DNA from: Bacteroidota bacterium
GTDB taxonomy: Bacteria > Bacteroidota > Bacteroidia > CAILMK01
DNA length: 64,000 nucleotides
Direction: 5' to 3'
NCBI GenBank assembly: GCA_013288555.1
Contig: JABDBQ010000005.1
Span: 41,799 to 105,798, forward strand
Below are positions 1 to 9,272 of this stretch, piece after piece (position 1 is the stretch's first letter; each line of letters starts with the position of its first letter). The notes beneath the pieces were generated by a model, which saw only the letters and a list, made by a program, of their open reading frames with translations, had not been told where the DNA came from and searched no databases. The position numbers and the translations under genes were made by a program.

Positions 1-918
1 TGTATTCGCGCCGTAGTGCGAACTGCTATCTACCATGGATTTAAAGTTTACGGGGTAGAGCGAGGATATCAGGGCATGATTGAAGGATTGTTTACACCTA
101 TGGATTCCTCTTCCGTTTCGAATATCATTCAAAGAGGAGGGACCATTATAAAAACGGCAAGGTGCAAAGAATTTGAAACTGTGGAAGGGCGCAGACTTGC
201 ATTTGAAAATCTTCAGATGAATCATATAGAAGGTGTTATTGCCATTGGAGGGAATGGGACCTATGCCGGAGCGGCACAATTTTATAAGGAATTCTCGTTC
301 CCGATAATTGGCGCTCCGGGCACTATTGATAATGATTTATACGGCACCGATTATACAATAGGTTATGATACTGCCATTAATACTGCTTTGGATGCAATCG
401 ATAAAATAAGGGATACAGCAGATTCATTCGATCGAACTTTTTTTGTGGAAGTGATGGGCAGGGATTCCGGTTTTATTGCCATGGATGTCGGGCTCGCCGG
501 TGGTGCTGAGGCGATCCTGGTTCCTGAACTCCATAATGAACTGGACCATTTGATTGGAATTCTGCAATCAGGCTGGGGCCGTAAAAAAGGATCTCAACTT
601 ATTGTTGTAGCTGAGGGAGATGATGAAGGAGGAGTTTATGAAGTTGTCAAAAAAATTAAAAAATACATCCCTTCGCTTGATCCCCGAATGGTCGTATTAG
701 GTCATATTCAAAGAGGTGGCTCGCCAACAGCCCGTGATCGAGTCCTGGCTTCAAGGTTGGGAGCTGCCGCAGTGATGGCAATAATGGAAGGCAAAGAAAA
801 TATTGCAGTTGGTATTGTAAATGATCAGATCAATTATGTATCCCTGGAGGAAGCCATAAATTTAAAAAAACCAGTCAAAGAAGGTTTATTAAAACTTGCA
901 GCGATGCTGAGTACGTAA
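1..918 (+). CDS. pfkA: 6-phosphofructokinase, 5'-truncated by window edge
   Basis: Phosphorylates fructose 6-phosphate in glycolysis. The frame is open from base 1, and the first residues match the helix that follows the N-terminal glycine-rich loop of PfkA, so about 20 N-terminal residues lie outside the window and the GTG at 16 is not the start. Visible family motifs are GTIDND with the GTDYTIG substrate loop, EVMGRDSG, and the C-terminal GHIQRGGSP. The nucleotide-binding turn that is GGDGS in E. coli PfkA reads GGNGT here, so the Mg-binding Asp (D103 in E. coli) is Asn. The following Gly, which normally marks ATP rather than pyrophosphate use, is kept. The gene converges on the leftward sugar-reductase gene with only a few bases between them. 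Family assignment is firm; phosphoryl donor and activity are less certain because of the Asn. Confidence 0.95.
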   Translation, partial: CIRAVVRTAIYHGFKVYGVERGYQGMIEGLFTPMDSSSVSNIIQRGGTIIKTARCKEFETVEGRRLAFENLQMNHIEGVIAIGGNGTYAGAAQFYKEFSFPIIGAPGTIDNDLYGTDYTIGYDTAINTALDAIDKIRDTADSFDRTFFVEVMGRDSGFIAMDVGLAGGAEAILVPELHNELDHLIGILQSGWGRKKGSQLIVVAEGDDEGGVYEVVKKIKKYIPSLDPRMVVLGHIQRGGSPTARDRVLASRLGAAAVMAIMEGKENIAVGIVNDQINYVSLEEAINLKKPVKEGLLKLAAMLST

Positions 919-933
919 TTTGTTCTGAATTAT

Positions 934-1818
934 TTATAAATTCTTGGAATAGAGATATTCATCCACGCTTGAGAAATAAAAATAGGGGTAATCTGAAAGA
1001 AATTTCAGGGATTTTAATCCCCCTTGCAATGGTCGTGGAGCGGACTGATTTAACTCAGATGTTTCTTTTGCATTGATGATTACATCATTTATCGGGAATC
1101 GATTCAGGACTTTCTGTGCCAATTGTACCCGGTTCAGATAATCTGTTGAAGCAATATTATAAACACCCGATTTATTGTCTTTAATGAGCAAGTGAAGCGC
1201 CTTTGCAATATCCAGTGCATTTACAGGAGTGGCAAATTGATCTACAGGAAGATTTAATATGGCTTTTTCATGGTTTTGACCCATTTCAATAAGTCGTGCA
1301 ACGAAATTTTTATTCCGGATTTCATCGCCGTAAACATTTGTTACACGCAATACCAGGTTATCCCCGGATTGATTTCGAACAAGCATTTCAGCTTCAAGCT
1401 TATGACGGGCGTAAACGCTTATAGGATTAACTTCAGCTTTTTCATCATAGGGGCCCGATTTTCCATCAAATACATAATCAGTAGATATATAGATTATTCG
1501 AGATCCGAATTTATCAGCCAGTTTCAGAATATTACGGGTGGAATGAACTGTTTTTAATTCACTTTCTTCAGGGTGCGTTTCGCAATAGTCAACATGCGTT
1601 AAAGCTCCGGCATGAAGGATATGGGTTGGTTTGAAACTGTCAATATCAAAATTATCTTTATTCCCGGGGTTCAGGGTATCATAGAAATACAACCCTTCAG
1701 CAGCAAAAGAAAAATAGGTGCCGGCAACTTCAAATCCTTCCTGGAATTGTAGATAATGCAAGCAATTTCCACCAACAAGACCCGATGCGCCGATGATCAA
1801 AATTCTGTAATCTTTCAA
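934..1818 (-). CDS. RmlD-like NAD(P)-dependent sugar reductase / epimerase (SDR)
   Basis: Extended short-chain dehydrogenase similar to dTDP-4-dehydrorhamnose reductase, which reduces the 4-keto group of nucleotide sugars for surface polysaccharides. The N-terminal Rossmann motif GASGLVG, the catalytic YxxxK (YARHK) preceded by STDYVFDG, and the RVTNVYG segment are typical. I prefer the TTG at 1818, which puts the Rossmann motif at the very N-terminus and has an AAAGGA about 7 bases upstream; a TTG at 1866 would add 16 residues and overlap the upstream gene. It is last in a leftward run after a GT9 glycosyltransferase and a Gfo/Idh/MocA oxidoreductase, which supports a role in glycan or LPS sugar synthesis. 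The exact substrate cannot be read from the sequence. Confidence 0.85.
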   Translation of the reverse strand: MKDYRILIIGASGLVGGNCLHYLQFQEGFEVAGTYFSFAAEGLYFYDTLNPGNKDNFDIDSFKPTHILHAGALTHVDYCETHPEESELKTVHSTRNILKLADKFGSRIIYISTDYVFDGKSGPYDEKAEVNPISVYARHKLEAEMLVRNQSGDNLVLRVTNVYGDEIRNKNFVARLIEMGQNHEKAILNLPVDQFATPVNALDIAKALHLLIKDNKSGVYNIASTDYLNRVQLAQKVLNRFPINDVIINAKETSELNQSAPRPLQGGLKSLKFLSDYPYFYFSSVDEYLYSKNL

Positions 1819-1834
1819 AATATTATCCTTTATA

Positions 1835-2866
1835 TTATAGTTTTCTAGACTTATATACTTCTTCAATGATACTTACACTTTCAGCCGCATCTTCTGCTGA
1901 AGCCATTTCATAAGATTCACCTTTTAAAGCTTTAACCACATTATCTATAACAAAAGCATGGTTCGCGGCGGATCCCTTAAAATGCCCGTAATCATTTGGC
2001 GGCAACGATGTTTCGAGTACCGGCATTGTCAGTCCTTCAACATTGAAATAATCTATTTTCTCCATGTACTGGCCTCCGGCTTTGATGGTTCCTTTTTCGC
2101 CAATAATGGTTATGCTGCTTTCCAGGTTGGCATTGTGTAAAGCCGTTGAATAGGTAAACTGACCGGCTCCTTCGCGTTCAAAATCAAAGGAAAATGTTCC
2201 TGTATCCTCTATACCTTCAAGATATGGATGGTTATTGTTATAAAATCTTGATTGAATATTTTTTACAGGACCAAAATTCCAATATAACAAATCAATAAAA
2301 TGACTGAACTGCGTGTAAAGAGGTCCACCGTCAAGTTCTTTGGTGCCACGCCAGCTTCCGGGTATATAATACCGATCATCCCGATTCCAATAGCAGTTTA
2401 TAGCCACCCAGTATATTTTGCCCAATGTCTTTTCCGTCATCATTTTATGAATGAATTGTGCCGGAGGGCTGTACCTGTTCTGCAAAACGCAGAAAACATT
2501 TTTATTCGAAGATTTCGCTAGCGAGATTAATTCCTCGCATTCCTTTTTTCGTAAACCCATGGGTTTTTCAACCAATACATTTATCCCGGCTTTAACAGCC
2601 ATTAATGCCATAGGGATGTGAAAACCATTCGGGGCACAGATATTAATGACATCAAGATCATTGTGATTCTGTAATAATTCATCAATGGTTTGATAAACAG
2701 GAATCTGAAGTTTTTCCTTCGATATCTTTGCAGTTAATGGATCTGTCTCAACTATGGCGATCAAAGACGCGTCTTTGTGGACTATTATTTCTTCAGCATG
2801 GCGCTTCCCGATATTGCCGTAACCGACAATTGCGAATCTTATATTAGTTGGTTTCCCCGTTTCCAT
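1835..2866 (-). CDS. Gfo/Idh/MocA family oxidoreductase
   Basis: NAD(P)-dependent sugar oxidoreductase. The Rossmann motif GYGNIG is at about residues 15-20, the family EKP motif at about 100-102 (LVEKPMG), and the C-terminal half is the usual alpha/beta GFO_IDH_MocA domain. Length (about 343 aa) is normal. The ATG at 2866 is preferred over a TTG at 2887, which would overlap the upstream glycosyltransferase stop. It lies between a GT9 glycosyltransferase and an RmlD-like reductase. Family members in such settings often oxidise UDP-N-acetylhexosamines or other nucleotide sugars for LPS, so that is a reasonable but unproven role. Confidence 0.88.
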   Translation of the reverse strand: METGKPTNIRFAIVGYGNIGKRHAEEIIVHKDASLIAIVETDPLTAKISKEKLQIPVYQTIDELLQNHNDLDVINICAPNGFHIPMALMAVKAGINVLVEKPMGLRKKECEELISLAKSSNKNVFCVLQNRYSPPAQFIHKMMTEKTLGKIYWVAINCYWNRDDRYYIPGSWRGTKELDGGPLYTQFSHFIDLLYWNFGPVKNIQSRFYNNNHPYLEGIEDTGTFSFDFEREGAGQFTYSTALHNANLESSITIIGEKGTIKAGGQYMEKIDYFNVEGLTMPVLETSLPPNDYGHFKGSAANHAFVIDNVVKALKGESYEMASAEDAAESVSIIEEVYKSRKL

Positions 2867-2879
2867 ATCTGAATCAAAC

Positions 2880-3866
2880 CTAATCAAATTTCAGGTTTAT
2901 ATCGTAGGCACATTTAAAATGACCTTTAGGACAAGCCTTATATCCATGCAATCCGCAAGGCCTGCATTCGAGGTTATCTGTTTCCTGTGCTATTCTGCTA
3001 TCAATAGATAACGGACCAAATCCAAATTCCGGTATTGTGGAGCAGAATATAGCCGTGACAGGGGCATCCATGGCTGATGCAAAATGAAGCGGGGCAGAAT
3101 CATTCGTAAAATTCATCCTGGCATTTTTCATAAGTGCGGCAGTTTGAAGGAAGCTTAGTTTACCAGCAAGAACTTCAATACCGGCATGTCTGCCGTTTTT
3201 TTTGATCTTACTGCAAAGTTCTGAATCACCTTTTCCTCCGGTAAGATAAATCATGTATCCATCCGGGATGGTTTTGATCAGTTCAATCCATTTATATTTT
3301 GGATATTGCTTTGTAAACCAAACAGATGCAGGAGAAATAGTGACATATGGCTTATTTTGATAAACAGAAACAGCTTCAAAATCCGGGTCTGATGGGTAGA
3401 GTTTTGGTTTTGAAGCATGAGCATCTGTGAATTCTGCAATCAATGCCTGGTTCCGCTCTGTTTCATGTAAGTATGCCAAATCCCCTCTTTTACCAATAAT
3501 ATGGGGGAATGATTTTGTAAATAAAAATGAAAATGGATTTTTTTCAAAACCATATCTGAGTTTGGCTCCTGAAAAAGATGCCAGTATTCCCGAAGCTGCA
3601 AATCTTTGAAGGTTGATAACCAAATCATATTTTTCCTTTTTGATTTGCCGGAATATAAACCACAGATTAGCATATTTTTTTTGCTTTTTATCCCAAACGA
3701 GTATCGTCCTTATAAATGGATGGCCCGCAAGTAATGTTTCATTCCCTTTCCTGAGAAGGAAATCAATTTGGGAATACGGATAAAAACTGTTAAGTTTTTC
3801 AACGAGTCCGGTTGCAAGTACTACATCACCGATAAAGGCAGTTTGTATGATCAGGATTTTTTTCAA
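2880..3866 (-). CDS. Glycosyltransferase family 9 (heptosyltransferase-like)
   Basis: Likely transfers a heptose or related sugar to the LPS core on the cytoplasmic face of the inner membrane. The N-terminus KKILIIQTAFIGDVVLATG is the classical family 9 opening (waaF/waaC type). The C-terminal nucleotide-sugar domain shows ISPASVWFTKQYP, then FTNDSAPLHFASAMDAP, the conserved NDSGPMH-like motif with Ala in place of Gly. The protein starts at a TTG at 3866; no ATG fits without losing the first strand. It sits downstream of dapD by about 50 bases and is followed closely by two sugar-modifying oxidoreductases. Acceptor and donor are not identifiable. Confidence 0.9.
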   Translation of the reverse strand: MKKILIIQTAFIGDVVLATGLVEKLNSFYPYSQIDFLLRKGNETLLAGHPFIRTILVWDKKQKKYANLWFIFRQIKKEKYDLVINLQRFAASGILASFSGAKLRYGFEKNPFSFLFTKSFPHIIGKRGDLAYLHETERNQALIAEFTDAHASKPKLYPSDPDFEAVSVYQNKPYVTISPASVWFTKQYPKYKWIELIKTIPDGYMIYLTGGKGDSELCSKIKKNGRHAGIEVLAGKLSFLQTAALMKNARMNFTNDSAPLHFASAMDAPVTAIFCSTIPEFGFGPLSIDSRIAQETDNLECRPCGLHGYKACPKGHFKCAYDINLKFD

Positions 3867-3919
3867 GGTATCAACCTGAATTTTGAAAAATAATATGCAG
3901 GTTTTACTGCACTGATAAT

Positions 3920-4729
3920 TTATATGGAGATATTAAACTCTCTTAATGCATCATTCAATGACGTTTTTAAATCAGTTGATGCTTTTCTTTGTCCGATAAT
4001 CAAGGCACATGAGACACCGAATGACCCTGCCGGATATGTTTTTTGATATGTACCGGGAATAACAACTGATCTTTCAGGAACAAAACCTTTTCTTTCATGA
4101 GGTGTTTCACCCGTTACGTCAATAATTTTGGTAGATGCTGTAAGTACAACATTTGCGCCCAGAACTGCTTCTTTGCCAACACGCACACCTTCAACAACGA
4201 TGCACCTCGAGCCAATAAATGCCCCATCTTCTATAATAACCGGCGCTGCTTGAACAGGTTCTAAAACTCCACCAAGTCCTACACCGCCGCTAAGATGAAC
4301 ATTCTTCCCAACCTGGGCGCATGACCCAACGGTAGCCCAGGTGTCTACCAATGTGCCTTCATCAACATAAGCTCCGATATTCACATAGGATGGCATTAGA
4401 ATAACGCCTCTTGAAATATAAGATCCGTAACGAGCAATACCATGAGGAACAACCCGAACACCCAGGGATTCGAAATCTTTTTTCAACGGAATCTTGTCAT
4501 AAAATTCCATGGGACCGGCATGAAATGTTTCCATTTTCCGGATTCCGAAATACATCAAAACGGCTTTTTTTACCCATTCATTTACCGTCCATCCGAATTC
4601 ATTTTCCTGTGCTACACGAATTTTGCCTTTGTCAAGCGCTTCGATAACTTCGGCAACGGCATCCTGGTTTGCCTGTTCTTTCAAAAGATCCCTGTTGTCC
4701 CAGATGGATTCTATAAGTTGTTGATTCAT
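3920..4729 (-). CDS. dapD: 2,3,4,5-tetrahydropyridine-2,6-dicarboxylate N-succinyltransferase
   Basis: Succinyl-CoA-dependent step of the lysine/diaminopimelate pathway, needed for peptidoglycan and lysine. At 269 aa it is close to E. coli DapD (274). The N-terminal helical domain is followed by a left-handed beta-helix of hexapeptide repeats (VNIGAYVDEGTLVDTWATVG, then the GSRCIVVEGVRVG region) and a C-terminal strand region. Starts at ATG 4729. It lies between the DUF3352-like gene upstream and the GT9 gene downstream with about 50-base gaps, so it may be cotranscribed with envelope genes. Confidence 0.96.
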   Translation of the reverse strand: MNQQLIESIWDNRDLLKEQANQDAVAEVIEALDKGKIRVAQENEFGWTVNEWVKKAVLMYFGIRKMETFHAGPMEFYDKIPLKKDFESLGVRVVPHGIARYGSYISRGVILMPSYVNIGAYVDEGTLVDTWATVGSCAQVGKNVHLSGGVGLGGVLEPVQAAPVIIEDGAFIGSRCIVVEGVRVGKEAVLGANVVLTASTKIIDVTGETPHERKGFVPERSVVIPGTYQKTYPAGSFGVSCALIIGQRKASTDLKTSLNDALREFNISI

Positions 4730-4781
4730 TTATTAAAACTGAATTTAGGTGATGTATTGAATGTTAAATAAGGCCGCAAAG

Positions 4782-7481
4782 TTACTCACTAAGCCTGTAA
4801 TGATAAAGCTTTTTATCAGGTCCACCGATAATCAGGTCAGCATCACCGTTTCCGGACAGATCTCCGACTATAAAATCAGTATTCCCGGTGACAGGGAAAT
4901 TTGGAAATGAATTACCAAATGCAGTGAACAGATACACTTTAGCCGAAGCAACGCTTACATAGCCGATATATTTTTTGCTATTAAAATCGATAATGTGCGG
5001 CGGATATTTTATGTTGTCAGACGTGATCAGTTTCCATAATTCGGTTGAATCGGGACCAAATCCTGAAATCATTTTTTCAGAAGACAGGACAAGTTCCGGT
5101 TTAGCATTATCGTCTTTTTCAATATAATTAAAGAAGGGGCTTTTCCTGAAATTGGGATATGTTTTCTTTTTAACATTACCCGTAAAAGAGACTTCAAATC
5201 CGTTTCCAGTCGAATCCGCAGAAAAAAGAGCCTTGGAATCTAAAGATACCATGAATGAATTTTTGAATCCGGCATGTAATGGTACCGGATTCATAACCTG
5301 TTTGCCATTAATATCCCACAAATAAACAGTTCCTTTTTCAGAGTTGCCAAAAAGATAATGTTTCCCATTGTAAGTAAAATCCTTGATCGGCTTTGTCATG
5401 CCCGCATCGATGTTTTTCGGTACCCATCCGGCAAGCGGTTTCCCGTTTCCATTATACCCATAAATTTTCCCCCTGTTGCAGCATACAAAATATGTATATT
5501 CTTTATTATTATCCACATCAAAAAGGGATAAACCGGTATGTGTTGGCTCCGCGAGGTTTAAAGGATAACTGCCTGCATCTTTACCGTAATGATCCAGTAG
5601 ATAAAGTTTATTGGTAGTGGCAAAAAGATATTCCGATTGTTCATTCTGGAACAGGTCCATTGCATAAATATCTCCCTGTATAGGTTCCTCCAGGTGCTTT
5701 TCCCAAATTATGCTTCCGGAGCTTCCAATGAGGTATAAATTATTTAAAGAATCCTGTACCATAACTTCATGAGTTCCCGATTCATAATTCATTACAATGC
5801 TGGGCTTCCCACGCAGGCTGGCATCAAGGGTTGCAGTCCAAACTGATTCTACATTTCCCTCTTTATCAGAAGGTTTTGAAAGGGTAATCTGGCTGTAAAA
5901 ATTTTTTCCGTTGGCTGCCAGTTGAAATGCAAAACCATTAAATCCCCTATAGGTAGAAAGGTTTGCCTTATATTTAGTAAGGTATTCTGTTTTAAAATAG
6001 GAGGCTCCAAAGTCTGCAACTCTTGTAGGGTTGCAATACATGAAAAAGCTGGTCTCGCTTATTAATGATTTCGAAAATGATTTGTATGAAGATGATTTTT
6101 TCAATGTCTTGTCATCTTTGTAAGCATCAATACATTTTTGTATAGCGCTCAGATTGCTGGCAAAAATGAGAAAGTCGCCGACTTTGGTAAAATAGGGCGA
6201 TTGAAAACCTGCAAAAAGGTCCCCAAAGAGCAATTCGAATGATTTACTCACCCTTATCTGATTCAGTTGATACCCATTATATTCAATTGCAGTAAAATTC
6301 CTGTTTTTATCCGTGGCGAGTTTCTTAAGGTTATCATATGCTTTTGCACTGTCGGATGCTTTAAATACGAGCAATTCCTCAGGTTTTGCACCTTCCGCTG
6401 ATTCGAGCATTGCATAACCCCATTCTTTACCTATTGCCGGAAGGATATCTTTTACAGGATTAATACCAGTGCTTATATCTGTTTCCCTCATTTCAATGTC
6501 CCAGGCATTTGTTTTGCCTTTCTCATTTATATAATTTTTGTGATTTGAAAAGGAAGCATTAAAACTATCGGCACACCAATCCAGAAACATAGATGTTCCG
6601 GAAGGTAATATTCCTGCAATATCAGCTTTTTTTGACGCCTGGTTCTGAAGGCCTGAGAGGAAAGAAGTTTTGCCGGGACCGGCATCCAATGTTCCATTTA
6701 ACCTGAAAAGGCCTGGCTCAGCCTTCAGGGTGTAATCCGCAAAAGAAGCAAAATCAGCAAGGGAAGATATTTTATCACGGATACTTTCAGAAGCGTATAC
6801 ATTTAAGAATTGCGGCAGTCTTGCATAATTGACAAATAGTTTTTGTTGACCAAATGAAGCCGTCATTTCCTTAATCATGTCGCGTGACTTTGATTTACTT
6901 GAATGATACGCGCTTATGGCTTCTTCAACCAATCCGGTATTCCGACTCAGTGCAATGATCCCATCCATAAAAGCAACAGCAAATAATGGTTGCTTTTTGC
7001 TGTTCAGAATTTCGGTTACAGTTACATTATCAAAATTATGATCAAGTACCCTTTCTTCCGGATCAAATGTTTTAACAAGTTTTTCTATATCATACGTATT
7101 AAATTCATTTTGAGACTGGAGTAAAATGAGCAACTGAAAATTATCGGCACTAGTAACATGCAGGCTTACAATAACAGGATTTTGAGATAACGATTTCACA
7201 ATGCCATTATTTGTTTTTAGGACTGAATCGAAAAATCTGAAATCATCTTCAAAAGCCGAAACTGAAGGGTTTTTTTCCAGGAATTTATAGATATCTTTCG
7301 TTTTCAGGTCCTCGAATTCCTTCTCAGGATTTTGCCCCTGGTATGCAAAAACAGAAGATTCCGGCAGGGCAAGACAAGCTTTTGGGAATTGCTGATTTTG
7401 GCGGCTAAAATACAGGTATGCGCCCGCCCCTGCGATGACGATGAATAAGACGATCAACAATACACGTTGAGAAACTTTCAT
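4782..7481 (-). CDS. DUF3352-like membrane-anchored protein with C-terminal beta-propeller
   Basis: Large (899 aa) protein of unknown function. Residues about 7-26 form a hydrophobic N-terminal helix (signal anchor). The following 500 or so residues resemble DUF3352-type proteins: a LALPESSVFAYQG opening, then a repeated alpha/beta layout with statements such as FVNYARLP and GTSMFLDW. From about residue 560 the sequence changes to short beta repeats of PQQ/quinoprotein or FG-GAP type, ending in DLSGNGDADLIIGGPDKKLYHY, suggesting a periplasmic beta-propeller. It is the first gene of the leftward run with dapD and the glycan genes. A structural or scaffold role in the envelope is an inference only. 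Confidence 0.75.
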   Translation of the reverse strand: MKVSQRVLLIVLFIVIAGAGAYLYFSRQNQQFPKACLALPESSVFAYQGQNPEKEFEDLKTKDIYKFLEKNPSVSAFEDDFRFFDSVLKTNNGIVKSLSQNPVIVSLHVTSADNFQLLILLQSQNEFNTYDIEKLVKTFDPEERVLDHNFDNVTVTEILNSKKQPLFAVAFMDGIIALSRNTGLVEEAISAYHSSKSKSRDMIKEMTASFGQQKLFVNYARLPQFLNVYASESIRDKISSLADFASFADYTLKAEPGLFRLNGTLDAGPGKTSFLSGLQNQASKKADIAGILPSGTSMFLDWCADSFNASFSNHKNYINEKGKTNAWDIEMRETDISTGINPVKDILPAIGKEWGYAMLESAEGAKPEELLVFKASDSAKAYDNLKKLATDKNRNFTAIEYNGYQLNQIRVSKSFELLFGDLFAGFQSPYFTKVGDFLIFASNLSAIQKCIDAYKDDKTLKKSSSYKSFSKSLISETSFFMYCNPTRVADFGASYFKTEYLTKYKANLSTYRGFNGFAFQLAANGKNFYSQITLSKPSDKEGNVESVWTATLDASLRGKPSIVMNYESGTHEVMVQDSLNNLYLIGSSGSIIWEKHLEEPIQGDIYAMDLFQNEQSEYLFATTNKLYLLDHYGKDAGSYPLNLAEPTHTGLSLFDVDNNKEYTYFVCCNRGKIYGYNGNGKPLAGWVPKNIDAGMTKPIKDFTYNGKHYLFGNSEKGTVYLWDINGKQVMNPVPLHAGFKNSFMVSLDSKALFSADSTGNGFEVSFTGNVKKKTYPNFRKSPFFNYIEKDDNAKPELVLSSEKMISGFGPDSTELWKLITSDNIKYPPHIIDFNSKKYIGYVSVASAKVYLFTAFGNSFPNFPVTGNTDFIVGDLSGNGDADLIIGGPDKKLYHYRLSE

Positions 7482-7706
7482 TCAGGATTGAAATGGATTA
7501 AACTGAGGTCAAAATTAATCAAATTAAAATAGAGGATTCCTATCGTTTTATAAAACTCCAGGATAGGAATATTTTACAACCCAGGAGAGCATTCTGATCT
7601 CAAATGTGATTGAATCAACGTGTCATTCCCCAAATAAACCTTAATTTTGAACCACAGAGTCTTTGACTTTTTTAAAAGTTAATGGATCTTAAAATAAAAT
7701 AATTAC

Positions 7707-9221
7707 ATGGGCATAAAGGCTTATGCCGCCAAATGGTTCGCTAATATTATCCACCGGCAGACTTTAAAATGGTCATTAGATCCGGTTGGCACGCAGGAAA
7801 AAGTTTTTCAGTCTTTGATCAACCAGGCTAAGGGGACTTTGTTTGGCGAAGATCATAATTTCTCAGGGATTAAATCGTATCAGGATTTCAGGCAGGCAGT
7901 GCCAATCCGTGATTATGAAGGTTTGAAGCCCTATATTCAGAAGATTATTGAAGGTGCAGAAAATGTACTCTGGTCAGGAAAACCTACCTATTTTGCAAAA
8001 ACATCAGGAACGACTTCAGGCGTTAAATATATTCCTATTTCTAAAGAATCAATGCCTTTCCAGATTGCAGGGGCGAGGAATGCATTGCTCGCCTATATTT
8101 ATGAAACCGGCAATTCAAGTTTTGTGGAAGGCAAATTGATCTTTTTATCCGGCAGTCCGGAACTGGAAGAGAAGAGCGGAATCCAAACCGGTCGATTGTC
8201 AGGTATTGTTAATCATCATGTGCCAAAATATCTAAGAAGAAATCAGTTACCTAGCTATACTACCAATTGTATTGAAGATTGGGAAACCAAACTGGACAAA
8301 ATTGTTGAGGAAACCATTTCTCAGGACATGACCCTTATCAGTGGTATTCCACCATGGATGCAAATGTATTTTGACAGGCTTCATGAAAAATCAGGTAAAA
8401 TGGCAGGAAACCTGTTCCCGAATCTGTCCGTAATTGTGCACGGAGGCGTTAATTTTGAACCTTATAAAGCAAAACTTCAGGAATCTATTTCTAAAAAAGT
8501 CAGCTTTATCGAAACATTCCCGGCATCTGAGGGCTTTTTCGCATACCAGGACAGCCAGAAAGAAGTTGGTCTTTTACTTTTATTGAATTCAGGGATATTT
8601 TATGAATTTGTACCTTCAAACGAAATATTCTCTGATAACCCGACAAGATTAACAATTGGAGAAGTAGAGTTGGGCGTTAATTATGCTATAATTTTGAATA
8701 CCAATGCAGGCCTTTGGGGATATAACCTTGGAGATACCATAAAATTTGTTTCAAAAAATCCATATAAAATTGTTGTTACAGGGCGTATCAAGCATTTTAT
8801 CTCAGCTTTCGGAGAACATGTTATTGCAGAAGAAGTTGAAGAATGTCTTTCTGAAACTTCAAGGCAATTGGGTGCAAGGATTGTAGAATTTACTGTGGCA
8901 CCGCAGGTAAATCCAACCGATAGCGAACACCCTTATCATGAGTGGTTTATTGAGTTTGAGTCTATTCCAGACAACCTGGATAAGTTCAGAATGATCCTGG
9001 ATGACAAACTGCAGCAAAAGAACATTTATTATAAAGACCTATTGACAGGAAATATTCTTGATCCCTTGCATATCAGTCCAATTCAGAAAGATGGGTTTAT
9101 CAACTATATGAAATCTATCGGCAAGCTTGGAGGTCAGAATAAATTGCCAAGACTGAGCAATGACCGTATTATTGCTGACAAGCTCAAACCATATCTTGTG
9201 GAAATTATGTCTGCAAATTAA
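7707..9221 (+). CDS. GH3 auxin-responsive promoter family protein (acyl-adenylate/amide synthetase-like)
   Basis: Bacterial member of the GH3 family, ANL-type adenylating enzymes that in plants join amino acids to acyl acids such as auxin or jasmonate. The adenylation loop TSGTTSGVKYIPIS (about residues 99-112), the hinge-proximal LNTNAGLWGYNLGDTIKFV and the VTGRIKHFISAFGEH motif are GH3 features. Length 504 aa is usual. The bacterial substrate is unknown. It is upstream of dxr and rseP by about 50 bases and could be read with them; this pairing does not define a function. Confidence 0.88.
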   Translation: MGIKAYAAKWFANIIHRQTLKWSLDPVGTQEKVFQSLINQAKGTLFGEDHNFSGIKSYQDFRQAVPIRDYEGLKPYIQKIIEGAENVLWSGKPTYFAKTSGTTSGVKYIPISKESMPFQIAGARNALLAYIYETGNSSFVEGKLIFLSGSPELEEKSGIQTGRLSGIVNHHVPKYLRRNQLPSYTTNCIEDWETKLDKIVEETISQDMTLISGIPPWMQMYFDRLHEKSGKMAGNLFPNLSVIVHGGVNFEPYKAKLQESISKKVSFIETFPASEGFFAYQDSQKEVGLLLLLNSGIFYEFVPSNEIFSDNPTRLTIGEVELGVNYAIILNTNAGLWGYNLGDTIKFVSKNPYKIVVTGRIKHFISAFGEHVIAEEVEECLSETSRQLGARIVEFTVAPQVNPTDSEHPYHEWFIEFESIPDNLDKFRMILDDKLQQKNIYYKDLLTGNILDPLHISPIQKDGFINYMKSIGKLGGQNKLPRLSNDRIIADKLKPYLVEIMSAN

Positions 9222-9272
9222 CATGGCATGATTATTACTAAACATTAACTAAAAATTATTCCAGGTTCAACC

